Of a stretch of DNA of 64,000 bases, positions 35,873-47,745 are shown piece by piece. Source of the DNA: Mesocentrotus franciscanus (Eukaryota; Echinodermata; Echinoidea; Camarodonta; Strongylocentrotidae); NCBI GenBank assembly GCA_037976565.1, contig CP137672.1:28360877-28424876 (forward strand), in the 5' to 3' direction. Within the stretch, counting starts at the first letter, position 1; the number at the start of each line of letters is the position of its first letter. The translations under genes were made by a program, and so were the position numbers. Below the pieces are notes generated by a model. That model was not told where the DNA came from. It saw only the letters and a program-made list of their open reading frames with translations, and did not search any database.

Positions 35873-36404
35873 GTAAGATGAACTCAGTGCTCCTTCTTAT
35901 GAACTTACCTGCCATTGTGTTGCTTTAGTTTGTATTTCTTTCAGGTGTACGTGTTTGCACGCAATGGCCAATGGCCAATGCCATGGCAATATGCAGCTTT
36001 GCTTCTGAAGTTCTGACATGACATTCTGTATTTCTTTGTAGAATCTCTACTACTCTAGCTCTGCAGCTGGAATTGGAGCTTCACAATCACATCAGGCACC
36101 ACTCAATTCTTTTACATTTAAATAAACAATTAAATTCTAGACAAACCAGCCTTAACTTCTTAAGGATTAAAGGCTAGGTCAGTGATAATTAACTCCAGAT
36201 CCAGGAAACGATTCAAACAGCAGGTAGGGTAACATTTTTTTTTAAATGTAAAGAAGTGGTAATTACAATTTTGACTTAGACCTACAAAGTTTTTCTACTT
36301 CTCTGGGCATCTTTCCAACCACTTGAAATTATAATTTAAAGAAGTCTTCGATGGGAAAAAGGGTGATTCCTCGTCCTAACCCAATTCATCCCATGTTGTA
36401 TATC

Positions 36405-37102
36405 GTTGATTCAACTAGCCTTAAGGGCTTGGTGATAATGTGAAATATTGATATTGATATCACCAAGCCTTAACTGGTGGCAGCGGAGAGCCATGTAAAC
36501 AAGACCTATCGTCGAAATCACCTTCCCACCGACCAATATTGACAGTCCTCGATGATTTTATGCCATTTCTACTAACTGCCTCAAATTAAAATCCACGTAA
36601 AACTAAGGAAATATTAGCAAATATCTTACCAGCGATTTTTTCACATGGGCGATGAATTCGTTTATGGAATTGACCTCTGACATGTGCTGACGGCACTTTC
36701 GTAAAGTGTGCTGCTTCCGTAAATGAGTTATACACATAGAGAGTATACTCTCTATGGTTATACAGCACATTTTACTGAAGCAGCACACTTTACGGAAGTG
36801 CCGTCAGCACATGTCAGAGGTCAATTCCTTTGTAAGGCAGGAAATATGTGAAAAAATCGCTCTGGTGATATTTGCTAATATTTCCAGTTTTACGTGGATT
36901 TTAATTTGCGAGGCAGTTAGATGTAGAAGTGGCATAAAATTCATCGCCACTGTCCAATATTGGTCGGTGTGAAGATTTGACGATTTTAGGTCTTGTTTAC
37001 ATGGCTCTCCGCGGGCGTCTATGGGAGCCAGTTAAGGCTTGGTGATATCAATATCAATATTTCACATTATCACCAAGCCCTTAAGGCTAGATTCAACATG
37101 GT
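36405..37102. repeat. ~700-bp near-perfect palindrome in SMG6 intron 1
   Basis: The outer blocks GCCTTAAGGGCTTGGTGATA and their complement, the GGTCTTGTTTACATGGCTCT block and GTGCTGACGGCACTTTCGTA are present in both orientations. The centre is at about 36741 (ATAGAGAGTATACTCTCTAT). Several open frames on both strands read the same peptide because of the symmetry; they are not genes. Confidence 0.85.
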
Positions 37103-39479
37103 GAAGAGAAAGTACGCAACCGCAGTATGTCTGAGCATGCATACTTTCTCATCGCCATGTTGAATCAACGATTTTTTAGGATGCAATTTGTCTGTGTTTA
37201 CGAGGATATCCTCGTTTATGCGGACGATCCTCATTCTCTGACCAGCGCCTCTACTGATGAAGAGTGATTAAATTGTAAACAAAACCTTAATTTAATAAAT
37301 TATGGCTTATGGGATTCGTTTGTAATCGCCCATTCCCGTACCGTATGAACCTTGGAAACTACCTACTTGGGGTTTGCTAGTGTAGTGGATTCTTCTTTCC
37401 ACTCATATACAGGGCACTTTGAAATCTGTCAAGAATTTTACCAATCATGTGAAAATTTGATACCGGAGATATAGCAAATATTAACTCTAAACCTAAACCT
37501 TATCCCAAACTTTACTCAGTCGAGTCAGTCCCCGACCCTTTCTTATTCTATGATTCGATCATCCATGTACATGAATCCGATTGCCTATTGGTGAGGTATT
37601 CAACACTAAAGTTAAAGGCGGGGTGAAATCCAAATATCAGTTGATTCCTGTTGATGTGCAGGGCTGCATACAACTCATATTTTGTTATTCAAACATCTAA
37701 ATATATTTCATAGATTTTTAAATATTTTTAAAAATAATTTTCTCAGACCTGCTAAGCTCCACCCTAAAAAATGCTCCAGATCTCATTCATATCGTGAATC
37801 TTGTGACATCAGGGTTCTGGTTCTGGTTCTGGTTCTGGTGGGCTACTGCATAAACTCCTCAGCTGGGATGTGACATGCATGCACAGTCGACTAAGCAGAG
37901 TATACTTAATTAAAGCTGACATTCTAGGACAATAAATGTCCATTAATTTGGTACCTACGGCAAGCCTATGCTATTTTTAAGTTGTTCATTTACATAGCAT
38001 ATCACAAAAAAATTCTGGCTACTGGATATCCTCAATTGAAATATCGAAAAATAGCCTCCTCTTTTGCCTAGAAAATCAGTCACGGAGCTGGTCCACTATT
38101 TGTGACGTCACGCCCGGGAAGAGTATATTCACGTACCCGGATGTTCCATAGAAAAGCATGTGCAGCAAGATACGAATTTCTGCTATTTTGTTTCAAAGGC
38201 CGAAAAGCCCAATAATTCATAACTCTATGTACAATTCTTCACCTTCCCCTAATATTTCATAGTATAATTATCAATTCACTGTTTCAGAATTATGACATAA
38301 ACATGCCAACGATGCTCTATTAGTCGATATTTTCACCATGTAATTTTTGTTGTGTGTGTTGAATTTGGTGAGATTGTTCGTGTGCTCGGTAAAGTAGATC
38401 CGCCATTTTGCTTTGTTCTCGCGTGCGGTCTAGCTAGCTTTACACATACACGTACGGCTATGGTACATATTATATAATTATATCAATTGATAATGGCTGG
38501 AGAGTTTGACCAGCACAATCTTTTTATGGATTTTGAAGAGTTTATGGAGGAACTTGAAAGTAATGAAGGAGAAAGGGACTAGAGTGCATTGTGAGATATC
38601 CCAAATTCCGACACCAGTGGTCACTGATCGAGGAGCAGGTCTTTGTTAGTGTTTTTCCTTTTTCTGTTTTTCCTGGTAACATCGCTCTCACTCTCTTGCA
38701 ATTGCCGATATACAGATACCTAGCGCTTGTATGTTCCACAAGCCGAGAGCAACGGCCTGGTCTTACCTGCCGATTCCGTTCGCTTCACAGATGAATATCG
38801 TTCAATCACTAGTCATGTAGACGTCGTCAGCTAAATAGAGGAAGCTTGATCTCGTTCAAGTTTGATATAATTATATTTAAACAAAATATTTAACTGGTAC
38901 TGTATCCTTTTTTGAGGCAGTCACACACATCCATGATAATTACGGTCACAGTTCTAGGCCTATTCGTTTCACAAAACTGCTCCTGTACCTTATCTGCAAT
39001 GATGACAAGATAATGTGTATAGGTACACTTGCCTATTAATTCATACGTGCATACGATTTAACCTTGTTTCCCAATTAGCAGTAAACCCGTTTAAAAACTC
39101 TACCAAAAAGAATAATGTGAAGATATAAAAGAAATCAGCGACTGGAAAACGTTGCTTAGTTATTCTTCATTCAAATAAAAACAGAAAATCTATCACATAA
39201 ACTCGTTAACAAGAAAAATTCTAAGCTCTGCCAGAATAGCATTTACGTGGGCATATCATTAGCATTCACTCTCACTAAGCCCATGGTCCCAGTTGTGACG
39301 TAAAGAATAGAGGACCCGGTTTCTCCGTGCATTTCCGCTCGACTTCGAGATTTTGGTGGAGTTTACTCGCATAAATTCACTATTCTAAACTTCTTTTGTC
39401 GGTTGAACGCCATTTAGTGTTAAAAGCTTTCTATTGATGTAATTATCTCAATATTTGGGATTGCCTTAGAATGTCAGCT

Positions 39480-39680
39480 TTAATTTCCAAAGTGGGCTCT
39501 AGTAATTGTTTCGCCCATGTTGAGCTTTTGTAAATTATCTTTAAAAGTTCCAAGGGTGGGGGCATTTCTTACATGGGTCGGGAGAAAGTTCCATTCAGGG
39601 AATGTCCTAGGATATAGGGAGTGTTTATAACAGTCCTTTACAGCAGATAACTTCTTGAATGATACTGAATGATCTGTCAA
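39480..39680 (-). pseudogene. LINE reverse-transcriptase C-terminal fragment
   Basis: The minus-strand frame contains CYKHSLYPRTFPEWNFLPTH, then VRNAPTLGTFKDNLQKL. The pattern S..PRT...WN.LP......P....FK..L is the usual C-terminal end of CR1/jockey-like non-LTR polymerases. It is the 3' end of a 5'-truncated copy inside the TTAA-flanked element. Confidence 0.75.
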
Positions 39681-39917
39681 TCATTAGTGAGCTAACAAGA
39701 GACAGTGGTATGTAGCTTCACCAGAGCTGACCTGTTTACAATAGACCATACAATACCAACATAGGAGTTGCTATGTCAGACATGCTGTAGCATCACCAGG
39801 AAAAGAAAGGTAATGTGGAGGTATTTATGAAAGAAGGCAATTCTTTTGTGAGCATGTGCTGAGCTGGGGGAAGTTACATACCACTGTCTCTTGTTAGCTC
39901 ACTAATGATTGACAGAT
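39676..39917. repeat. Inverted repeat inside the TTAA-flanked element
   Basis: TCAATCATTAGTGAGCTAAC, then AAGAGACAGTGGTATGTA, is answered at the right by its complement ending TAATGATTGACAG. The spacer is about 160 bp. Confidence 0.7.
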
Positions 39918-40460
39918 GATGTCATAAGATGAATGAGATCTGGAGCCTTTTTTTAGGGTGGAGCTTAGCAGGTTTGAGAATTGAAAAAAAAAAAAAAATC
40001 TATGAAATATATTTAGATGTTTGAATAACAAAATATGAGTTGTATGCAGCCCTGCACATCAACAGGAATCAACTTATATTTGGATTTCACCCGACCTTTA
40101 AGCCCAGATGACTCCATGTACATGTAGCTAGAATGATCAAATGGTCCGGGTAACGCTGGCTTTAATTTATACAAAATCAATTTGTTTAGTAGAATAGACT
40201 TACAGGAGGGTTTGAAAGAATTCAATGTAATCTCGGTACACATGGGCACCATTAAAAAAATGTATAAGCCTGGAGCTGCCTAATGGTTTTAGCAGGCCTA
40301 ATGCATACAGACCCTAAAAATGCAATATGGACCCCATCAATAAAGTTAGTGTGGAGCCCTGTCTAAAGCAAAAATGAATTTATAATGATAAATGTAGTTT
40401 GGTTTGCAATTCGATGTAGTGAATTTAATTCCTTTTCCTCTTTTTTTCCATATCGAACAG

Positions 40461-43424
40461 GGAAGACTAACTCACAGCTGGGTGCAGAGAAGGAAGAGAA
40501 GCAACCCACCAAATCACGTCCTACAAAGGCACGCAAGGAAAAGGAACAGCGAAAACCAGATCAACAGTTATATAGGCCGGGCAAGTCTCGGATGGCCAGG
40601 AACTCTTCGTCTGCAGGAAGTGACTTGAATTCCAGCAGAGATGAATCCCCGACCAAACCCGTCCAGGCTTCTGCCAGTTCAAGGGAGGTCGGATCCAAAG
40701 GAGATCAGGTCTCTTGTGTCCAAGAGGAGGGTAAATCTAAGGAGCTTCCCCAACGGGAAGAGGCTGAGCATGAGGCTGTACGAAGCAAGAACCAAGGGCA
40801 ACAGAGATCAGAGGCAGAGAAACCACAAAGAAGAGGAGACCGAAGTGGAAGCAGGCATGACAGGTTGGACAGAAGAATTGAGAGTGGGAGCAACCATGCA
40901 AAATCTGGATCAAGACCAAGGGATAAACAGGAACCCTCGCCAGAGAGAACAACAAGACAGACCTGTTAGACAGGAGTTATCAAAGATGCAAAAGAGTGGG
41001 AAGACACTATCAAAAGAAAATGAACATGGGCATGAAGACACATGGGAAATCAAACCAGAGGACTGGGAAACAGACACTACATGTAAATCTCCAGAAGTCC
41101 AAGTAGATGAAAAAGTAATTGAGGCTAAAAGCCCACCTAAACATGTGCAGAGTCTGAATAGCAGAGAAAGCCCCCCAAAACATGTGCGAGGTCCGAGTAG
41201 GAATGAAAGCCCCCCAAAACATGTGCAAGGTCCGAGTAGGAATGAAAGCCCTCCGAAACATGTGCAAGGTCCGAGTAGGAATGAAAGCCCACCGAAACAT
41301 GTGCATGGTCGCAATGGCAAAGGGAGACGTGGCGATGACATAGAATATAAAGAAAGAAAGCAGAAGAATGAGAAGATCCAACATGACTCTAAAGCAGTAT
41401 CTGAAAATAGACCCCAGGATGTGGCGAGCCTGATGGGCAGTGATTGGGATAAAGAGTTTGAGCAACAGTACCAAGCTCAACATTCACCTAAAAAGTCTAC
41501 TGACTCCCATCACAGGGATGGTACAAAACAAAATGAGACAGGAGAAAGGCTTCCACAGAGCAGAAGTAATCAGACATGGGGGCAAACTAATACCAGACAA
41601 GATCATGGAGCAAGGACAAGCGGCAAAATGGGTCACTCAAAAACAGAGTTGGACACATCACAAAAGGAAGCCAAGAAAGATCTTGTCAAGTCATCCAGGC
41701 AAAACTATGCTTCAGAAATACAGAAGTTAAGAGCCAAGAAAGAAAAGATGGAAAGAGAGAGTTCAAGTCAGGAAGAATTTGATACAGATTCTACTTCAAA
41801 AGACCTACAGATTACAGTTAAGGCAGGATCTGAGGTTGATGAGAGCTCGGGTTGTACAGGAGAAGCCTTCAAAGAGCTACTCCGCTAGTCGCTCCCGGCA
41901 GAGGGTTGACATTGACAAGTCGATAAGGAGTGAGAAAACTGATCATGTTTTGACAATGCCCGGTGAGTGGGAGGAAAATGTTGATGATCTCAACTTCCAT
42001 GTAGAATCCATGGTCATTACTAATCGTAAGTTTCAAAAGAAAGAGTTTGGTGAAAGTGGAAGATTTGAGAAACAGTATGAAGAAAGGAGACCACCAAATA
42101 GAGATGAAAGGTTTCAAAACAGAGATCATGATGACAGAGGTTTTGAGAGACAACATGATGACAGGAGGAGACCTCCAAATAGAGATGAAAAGCAGCCTAT
42201 GCAACATGACCATGCTTCAAAAAGATCCCATTCAAGCAGCTCTAATAATGAACGAAAGGACCAAAGAAATGAAAGGCGGTATAGAGATAAGGATGAGCTG
42301 TATATATCAGGAAATGAAAGACGATTTAAAGATAAAGAAGAATCTTACAGGCAGGGAAATGAAAGGCAGTTTGGGGATACAGAAGGACACCATAAATCGG
42401 GAAATGACAGACGATACAGGGACACTGAAGATTCCCATAGATCAGGAAATGGACGGCCTGAAGACAGAAGAAATGCTCCTGATAAGAAACTTGATGAAGA
42501 CAGACATCAGCGTGGTGGGGAACCAGAAAGAAACCAGAAAGAACAAGATCACCGGACGCGCTATCACTCCGGAGGGAGAAAGGATACGACAAGAAGACGT
42601 GATAGGGTATCGGTGTCGAGCGATGATGGCTCTGAAAGGCAGGGTAGAAGAAGAGGCAGTAGTGAAGCAGAGGAGTCCAGTACTAGGCATGGAGGGGGTA
42701 TCCTGAGGCTGCCTGGGAAGGCAGAACAAGAGAACACCCAGCCTCATGGCAGTTATATTCCTGTGTATGATCAGTACTATCAGCCTCCTGAAGGACATTC
42801 TGATACCCCAGTGACTCCTGAAGAACCTAAGGCCAAGCCAAAGGGCCGCACTGGTGATCAGAGTCGCCTTTGGGACCCAAGCAAGCCTAATCAAAAGCCT
42901 GCTCTGCAGCAGCATCAAATTAAGCATGGTGATCTGCACTTCCAGGACCCTGAGTTGGACAAAAGAGATTCTAGAGGAGGGGGAACACCACCTGCTGCTC
43001 AGCAAGAGAATTGGAACTCCTACATTCCAAACTATCCTCCCGGCTTTGGTGGGATGATGCAGCCCCCGTATGGGTACCCACCTCCGCCTCCGGGCTATCC
43101 AGTGCCTAATCCCTCTTCCTGGGCAAACCAAGCTGATGCAGCCCAGGCATACAAGTCAGGGAATCCTCCCCTTCCCCCGCCTCATCTGATGCAGTATCCA
43201 CCACCCTATGGAGGTCACTCTTACCCACTACCTCCTGGAATGCCCTATCACCCAGGATACAGCAATCCGCCCCATGCTGCCATGCTGCAGGAGCACCAAT
43301 CTGTAAACCACCAGTCAGCACAGAAGCTCCTACGAGATGCTTCTCGGTGTGAGACAGAGCTATTCAATGCATTGAGTCATGGCATTTCTACAAGGGAGAC
43401 TCTGCAACAGCTCCAAGACAAGCA
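40461..43424 (+). CDS. SMG6: SMG6 coding exon 2 (long N-terminal exon, two frame changes)
   Basis: After the acceptor TATCGAACAG the frame GKTNSQLGAEKEEKQ continues exon 1. The exon-junction-binding motif RKPDQQLYRPGKSRM lies at 40550-40594. The charged, disordered region runs in one frame to TAG at 40967, continues +1 in a second frame (stop at 41886-41888), and +1 again in a third frame to the end. Switches fall between 40641 and 40969, probably after 40900, and between 41779 and 41888. Internal repeats: five 13-residue SPPKHV units and four 15-residue ERR.RD...GN units. It ends with SRLWDPSKPNQKPAL, a Pro/Tyr-rich stretch (PPYGYPPPPPGYP) and the helix LLRDASRCETELFNAL. Phase 2 before GTGAGT. 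Both frame changes could be single-base consensus errors. Confidence 0.88.
41130..41324 (+). repeat. Five 39-bp coding repeats (SPPKHV motif)
   Basis: Units read SPPKHVQSLNSRE, SPPKHVRGPSRNE, SPPKHVQGPSRNE (twice) and SPPKHVHGRNGKG, all in the middle frame of exon 2. Near-identical DNA in the central units indicates recent expansion. Confidence 0.92.
42271..42450 (+). repeat. Four 45-bp coding repeats (ERR-RD-GN motif)
   Basis: Units read ERRYRDKDELYISGN, ERRFKDKEESYRQGN, ERQFGDTEGHHKSGN and DRRYRDTEDSHRSGN, in the last frame of exon 2. Charged, likely disordered. Confidence 0.9.
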
Positions 43425-44224
43425 GTGAGTCTTTTCTTTTTGATGGCTATCAATCATATATTGTAAGAAAGTTTTATTGAACATTGAGTAGATCTATGAC
43501 AATAGAGTCAATATTGTAAATTTCTAGAACCCTGCCAGATTTGATAACTCTTTCAGAGTCGGTCTATTAAAAATGACTTGATTGGATTTAGATCTTTGTG
43601 CATACTAAGTGTGAAACATGTGTAACGCACCAAAATGTCTTCTAATACATACAAATGCCTTCTTTTTTGTTGGTAAGATTAAATCTGTTTTTTAAAAACT
43701 TTTGACGGTTATAAAACCTCAGCCCCTAATACACAATTTCTCCTTAATGTATTTACTACATACTGCCAACCAACCATTAAGAATAACTTCTAAACTTCTA
43801 GCTTGACCAGTCTAAAACTTCATCTTTGAATAAAGAGGATGAGTTCTTATAAAGGTGAAATATAATGTGTGAGCTTTCTCATTTTTGTTATGTCAGTTTG
43901 AACTTTTGAAGGAATACCTTGGTAGAAATTTACCTAGTAAAGGAGTGCTCTTCAAAATTCCTTCATATTTGAAACATGATGAGAAATAGCTAAAGAGTGG
44001 ACAAAGTATCATGCCACATTTATGTGTAGTCCCATATGTCTATTTCCATGTGATGTTTAGCTAAATTGATGCAAATTCTTGTCACTTTGATGGTCTAAAA
44101 ACATCACAGCATACACTTATGTGCAACCTAGTCATCCTTTCCTAATTGATTCTAGACAGTTTCTTTAATGATATAATTGCACGACCAGTATTCAACAATT
44201 CTAACGTGACTTCTTCCTCACCAG

Positions 44225-44411
44225 GCAAGAGCTAGAGCAGCTATATGAGGGCATCATTCTCCTAGACCTTGATCTATGTAATCAGTACAATGTGGAGCAG
44301 ACCCTGTGGAAGAACAGCTACTACCAGCTCATCGAAGCACTGAGGAAGGCCATCCAGGAACAGCCTAATGGAGACAGCTACAAGGAAGATCTTCTTGATT
44401 TCATGCAACAT
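44225..44411 (+). CDS. SMG6: SMG6 coding exon 3
   Basis: G completes CAG after the acceptor CTCACCAG. It reads QELEQLYEGIILLDLDLCNQ, then YNVEQTLWKNSYYQLIEALR and a further 22 residues to FMQH, ending in phase 0 before GTAAGT. It matches the human LLQLYE..ILLD...N.NVDQ.LWKN.FYQ.IE region, the start of the 14-3-3-like domain. Confidence 0.95.
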
Positions 44412-45555
44412 GTAAGTTACATGATGTGTAGTCACACTTACAGTATACAAATGAGTTCATTATGCCATCTATCCGCACTTGAGTTGAGGCTGTATGCATC
44501 TATAGATAGATGCATCAACAGCCTGAACAAGATCCTGTAATGAATGAACTAAAACATGCATCATTTATTTTATACAATGAAGCTCCTAGATCCTTGTTAT
44601 TTGATGTAATAAGGCCAAATAACAAAAATAAAATATGTTTCTCGTCCCGCCCGCCTCCTTTTTGGCCGCCGCCTCCTTTTTTTTTTACCATTTACTATTC
44701 AGAATAAAAAGCCCCCCCCCCAAAAAAAAGCCTGTGATATACATTTTGTTTAAATAGCTTCTAAGTGATACAAATCATTTTTGTTGTCATACATTGCATC
44801 AGTATACTCAAATTATGATATTCCTGGAATAAAGATCCCCCATAGCTTTGCCAGTGTGACTCAAAGCTTCTTGAAAATTTTACCAAGCAAATTTTACCAA
44901 GCGAAACGTCTCGTAAATTTCCCATCAGCATTTGAGACACTTCTTCCTGTAAGTTTTGTGAGTGTGACCGCAAACCTCAGGAAGTTTGAACTGGCTGCCC
45001 AGCACCTCAATCAGAACGGTTTGGGAGGACTGACAACTTTTTGCGTTTTTGAAAGTATGCTTTTTCAAATTTACCTCATTTGTCAGGGAGAATTTACCCA
45101 TGCTATTTTCTTCCTGAAGTATCTGTCGTTTTGTAGTGGCACCAAGTGTGTTGTATACTGGCTAGGATTGTTGGTACATGTACATATTGATATATGTGCT
45201 TTCATTGATAGCGACTGATCAAATACACCTTATAATGGTTTGTATTATCACATTCAAATACGGGCTTCTGTGAAAGGGGTTCTAGCATGTAGGCAATCTA
45301 ATTGGTCAAATGACACCACTGGACCATGCATCGTTCTTTCCTTCAAAAATTTCCCATCAAAAAGTGACAGCACACTGCTAAGAGTGATAATGGATGGCCA
45401 AGAATGATACAGTCAAAACTGTCTATTAAGACCACCCAAGGGAAACAGTAAGTGACCACTATAGACAGGTGACCTTTATAGAGAAGTGGCCGCTACGCCA
45501 CTTTTTTTTTGCTGTATTCAAGGATTATGATCAAGTGTATTTGAATTTGTTTTAG

Positions 45556-45662
45556 GGCACTGCATTCTATGAAGGTCTGCTGAACAAGCTGCAATCTACC
45601 TATCAGTTCCAGTTAGAAAATCGTACGGTTTAGATCCTCTTCATGAAGAACCTAGAAGATCG
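45556..45662 (+). CDS. SMG6: SMG6 coding exon 4 (one-base frame change)
   Basis: After TTTGTTTTAG it reads GTAFYEGLLNKLQSTYQFQL, then ENRTV and TAG (45631-45633). In the shifted frame, from GGT at 45627, it continues GLDPLHEEPRRS to the donor GTAAGT, then joins IKLALLSAQRCM of exon 5 in phase 0. The exon is 107 nt where 108 fits; one base seems to be missing in the ACGGTTT run. Human has the same FKLE...GLA.RS.PLR order. Confidence 0.9.
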
Positions 45663-45689
45663 GTAAGTTTTTTTATTTTTCCTCTCTTA

Positions 45690-45887
45690 CCCCCTGTCAC
45701 CCCCTCCCCCTCCCTCTTTCTCTTCTTCTCTCTGTCTTTCTCTCTCACTCTCTTTAATTTGCTCCGTCTCTGCCTCTCTGATTCTCTCCCTCTCTGTCTC
45801 TTTTATTCTCTTCTCCATTCTCTCTCTCTCACTTTCTACCTCTCGTATACTCACTTCTTTCTTTCTTTCTTTCTCTTTCTCTCTCTT

Positions 45888-45935
<48 letters not shown>

Positions 45936-45952
45936 CACTCACTATGTCTATC
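45690..45952 (+). repeat. (CT)n-rich polypyrimidine tract
   Basis: About 260 bp of TCTCTC/TTTCTC on the + strand directly after exon 4, ending in a pure CT run. Minus-strand RERE open frames are artefacts of it. Confidence 0.9.
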
Positions 45953-46627
45953 ACACTCTAGTTTTGGGAAATACTGTTATGATAAGAGGGTTGTCATCTG
46001 TTTTTGTTAGCATTGTATGGCAATACACTTTGATTCATATCATATACAGTTTCTATTTTGTTCGGAAAGGGTGCTTGGTATTAGGTTTATATACTGGCCT
46101 GTTGGTTGTAGACCAATTTGGTTTCCATGGTTTCTTGGAGCACTGTAGTGCTTCGTCCACCATAGGCTAGCTTAGGGCCCATCCAAGTACATAACAAAGA
46201 GATGGTCCAATGTTGTGTGTACTGTATGTATGTAATCAGACAGGATTATGGCTGTCCCTGAACTACAGTGTAAAGCAGGAATATTTTAACTATTATTTAA
46301 CATACTCAATGCCCCCACAAAAAAAACAAATGGCGGCTGACACTTCCATGCTCGGATCTCTGAATCTGTATAAGATGAGATTAGACTCTACACAATTGCA
46401 TACATTGAAATAATGTACACATAAAAGGTGCCAAATATTATCACAATCCATGGAAGTGGAGGATCCCTCTCTGTTCATGTGTTTAAGTTTTGTTTGCAAC
46501 AGTTGTGAAGTTTTGAATCCATGATGAAATTTGAATTAAATATATGGAGTAGCCACACTTGCTACTGAAGGCCGTTAGCTACAATTGTGAGTTTTCCGTT
46601 TATCTGTTCATTGTTTTTTTTCTGCAG

Positions 46628-46734
46628 ATTAAATTGGCTCTGCTGAGCGCACAGAGATGCATGATAGCACTAGGTGATATCGCCAGGTACAAGGAGCAGG
46701 CCAACGAGACCAACAACTATGGGAAAGCAAGGAG
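46628..46734 (+). CDS. SMG6: SMG6 coding exon 5
   Basis: After TTTCTGCAG it reads IKLALLSAQRCMIALGDIAR, then YKEQANETNNYGKAR, ending in phase 2 before GTTAGG. The SAQRCM..GDIARY.EQ....NYGKAR block is nearly invariant in SMG6 and forms the TPR-like core of the 14-3-3-like domain. Confidence 0.97.
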
Positions 46735-47650
46735 GTTAGGCATTAGAAATGTAGAAAATACTAATCCTATCAACCATGCATTGAGAGGCTCTGGCTGAAA
46801 TGATGGATTTTCTGTGACTGGCAGAGTACTATGCCAGTCACACAAGATCCGTAATTTGACTGGTACCTCTAACATAGTGCATACTATATTGGATTTATAT
46901 CCCTCGTCAAAACATGAAAAAGCTGAAATGTAAAGTAGAAAGAAATACTTTCGAAAATGAACTTCAGCTCACAAAGTTTTCCAAAATACACACCACTACA
47001 CTTGCAGAAAGGAATGTCCATGTCACAGTGGCTGTAGTGATGATATCCCGACGGGCTTTCCGATAGATGGTGACATCAAACCTGGTATATTGTGGATATA
47101 CCCCGATTGACGTCACACAATATCCATTTATCCTTATGGTGAAGTATTTTATGTCACGTACAGCCATACGTGGCCAATCCTTTTGTTGGAATTTTTTGAT
47201 GTAGGCTTTAACAATGGAAATGTACATGAACACTACTGGGCCTCTAAATTTTCATAAACTTTTTTATCAAAACAACTGCAACAGCTCAATAATAGATTTG
47301 CTAACAGCCTATCAGATGCACTTATTTTATAAGCTTATATAAGTTATTGTAACCTGTTACTGATGACAAGTTTTTATGAAATTTGTACAAGACTTGAAAA
47401 AGAGCTCCTTGAGCAGAAAGAAATATTTATCACACTGGAAAAAAGAGTCCTTTGAGAGAAGAATATACATGTTTTCTTAAAATGGGGTAAAAAGTCCTTT
47501 GATTGAAATAAATATTTATGAAAAGAGCCCACCTGTATGAAAAATACTGTAAAGTTTAAAAAGAGCCACCAGATGGGGGAAATAATATTTTAGGGGTTGT
47601 AGCCTTGAGTGATTAACAGTGTACTGAGTTTTATCCTCATTTGTTTTCAG

Positions 47651-47729
47651 CTGGTATATGAAAGCACAGCATCTAGCACCAAGGAATGGAAGACCATACA
47701 ATCAGCTGGCTATCTTGGCCTTGTATACG
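47651..47729 (+). CDS. SMG6: SMG6 coding exon 6
   Basis: C completes Ser. It reads WYMKAQHLAPRNGRPYNQLA, then LLALYT, ending in phase 0 before GTAAGC. Same residues as the human WYLKAQHIAPKNGRPYNQLALLAVYT except at a few positions. Confidence 0.97.
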
Positions 47730-47745
47730 GTAAGCCAACAACACA

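Larger units (their letters stand above)
37616..40097. mobile_element. TTAA-flanked element with ~200-bp terminal inverted repeats
   Basis: The ends AGGCGGGGTGAAATCC and the complement of GGATTTCACCCGACCT are inverted and flanked by TTAA (37612-37615 and 40098-40101). The arms run about 200 bp (shared TGATGTGCAGGGCTGCATAC, CATCTAAATATATTTCATAG, GCTAAGCTCCACCCTAAAAA and CTCATTC). TTAA targeting suggests piggyBac or Kolobok ancestry. No transposase was recognised in the 2.1-kb interior. Confidence 0.75.
35873..40460 (+). other. SMG6 intron 1
   Basis: A 4.6-kb intron holding a near-perfect palindrome (36405-37102) and a TTAA-flanked long-TIR element (37616-40097) with an internal inverted repeat and a LINE reverse-transcriptase C-terminal fragment. 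Confidence 0.7.

Noticed and set aside
36586..36972. Pair of similar small proteins on opposite strands
   Set aside because: They arise from the symmetry of the intron palindrome.
41010..41483. Minus-strand repeat protein (HMFR/FGGLSF-like repeats)
   Set aside because: It is the complement of the 39-bp SPPKHV coding repeat of SMG6 and has no independent support.
41800..41860. A tiny intron (25 or 43 nt, GT...AG) explaining the second frame change in exon 2
   Set aside because: The lengths fit the phase but are below plausible intron size in deuterostomes.
40641..41888. Programmed ribosomal frameshifting in SMG6 exon 2
   Set aside because: Two shifts would be needed, with no slippery heptamer and structure seen and no family precedent. 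Single-base errors explain them more simply.
42442..43131. 229-codon open frame on the minus strand
   Set aside because: It is antisense to SMG6 exon 2, whose + strand frame carries the conserved RLWDPSKPNQKPAL block. The minus frame has no recognisable motif.
44781..45218. 145-codon frame in SMG6 intron 3
   Set aside because: No recognisable domain, contains a local ~17-bp duplication, and lies between two well-defined exons. Not supported as a gene.
45687..45938. Minus-strand RERERE protein and + strand Leu/Ser-rich frame
   Set aside because: Both are translations of a CT-rich tract next to SMG6 exon 4.
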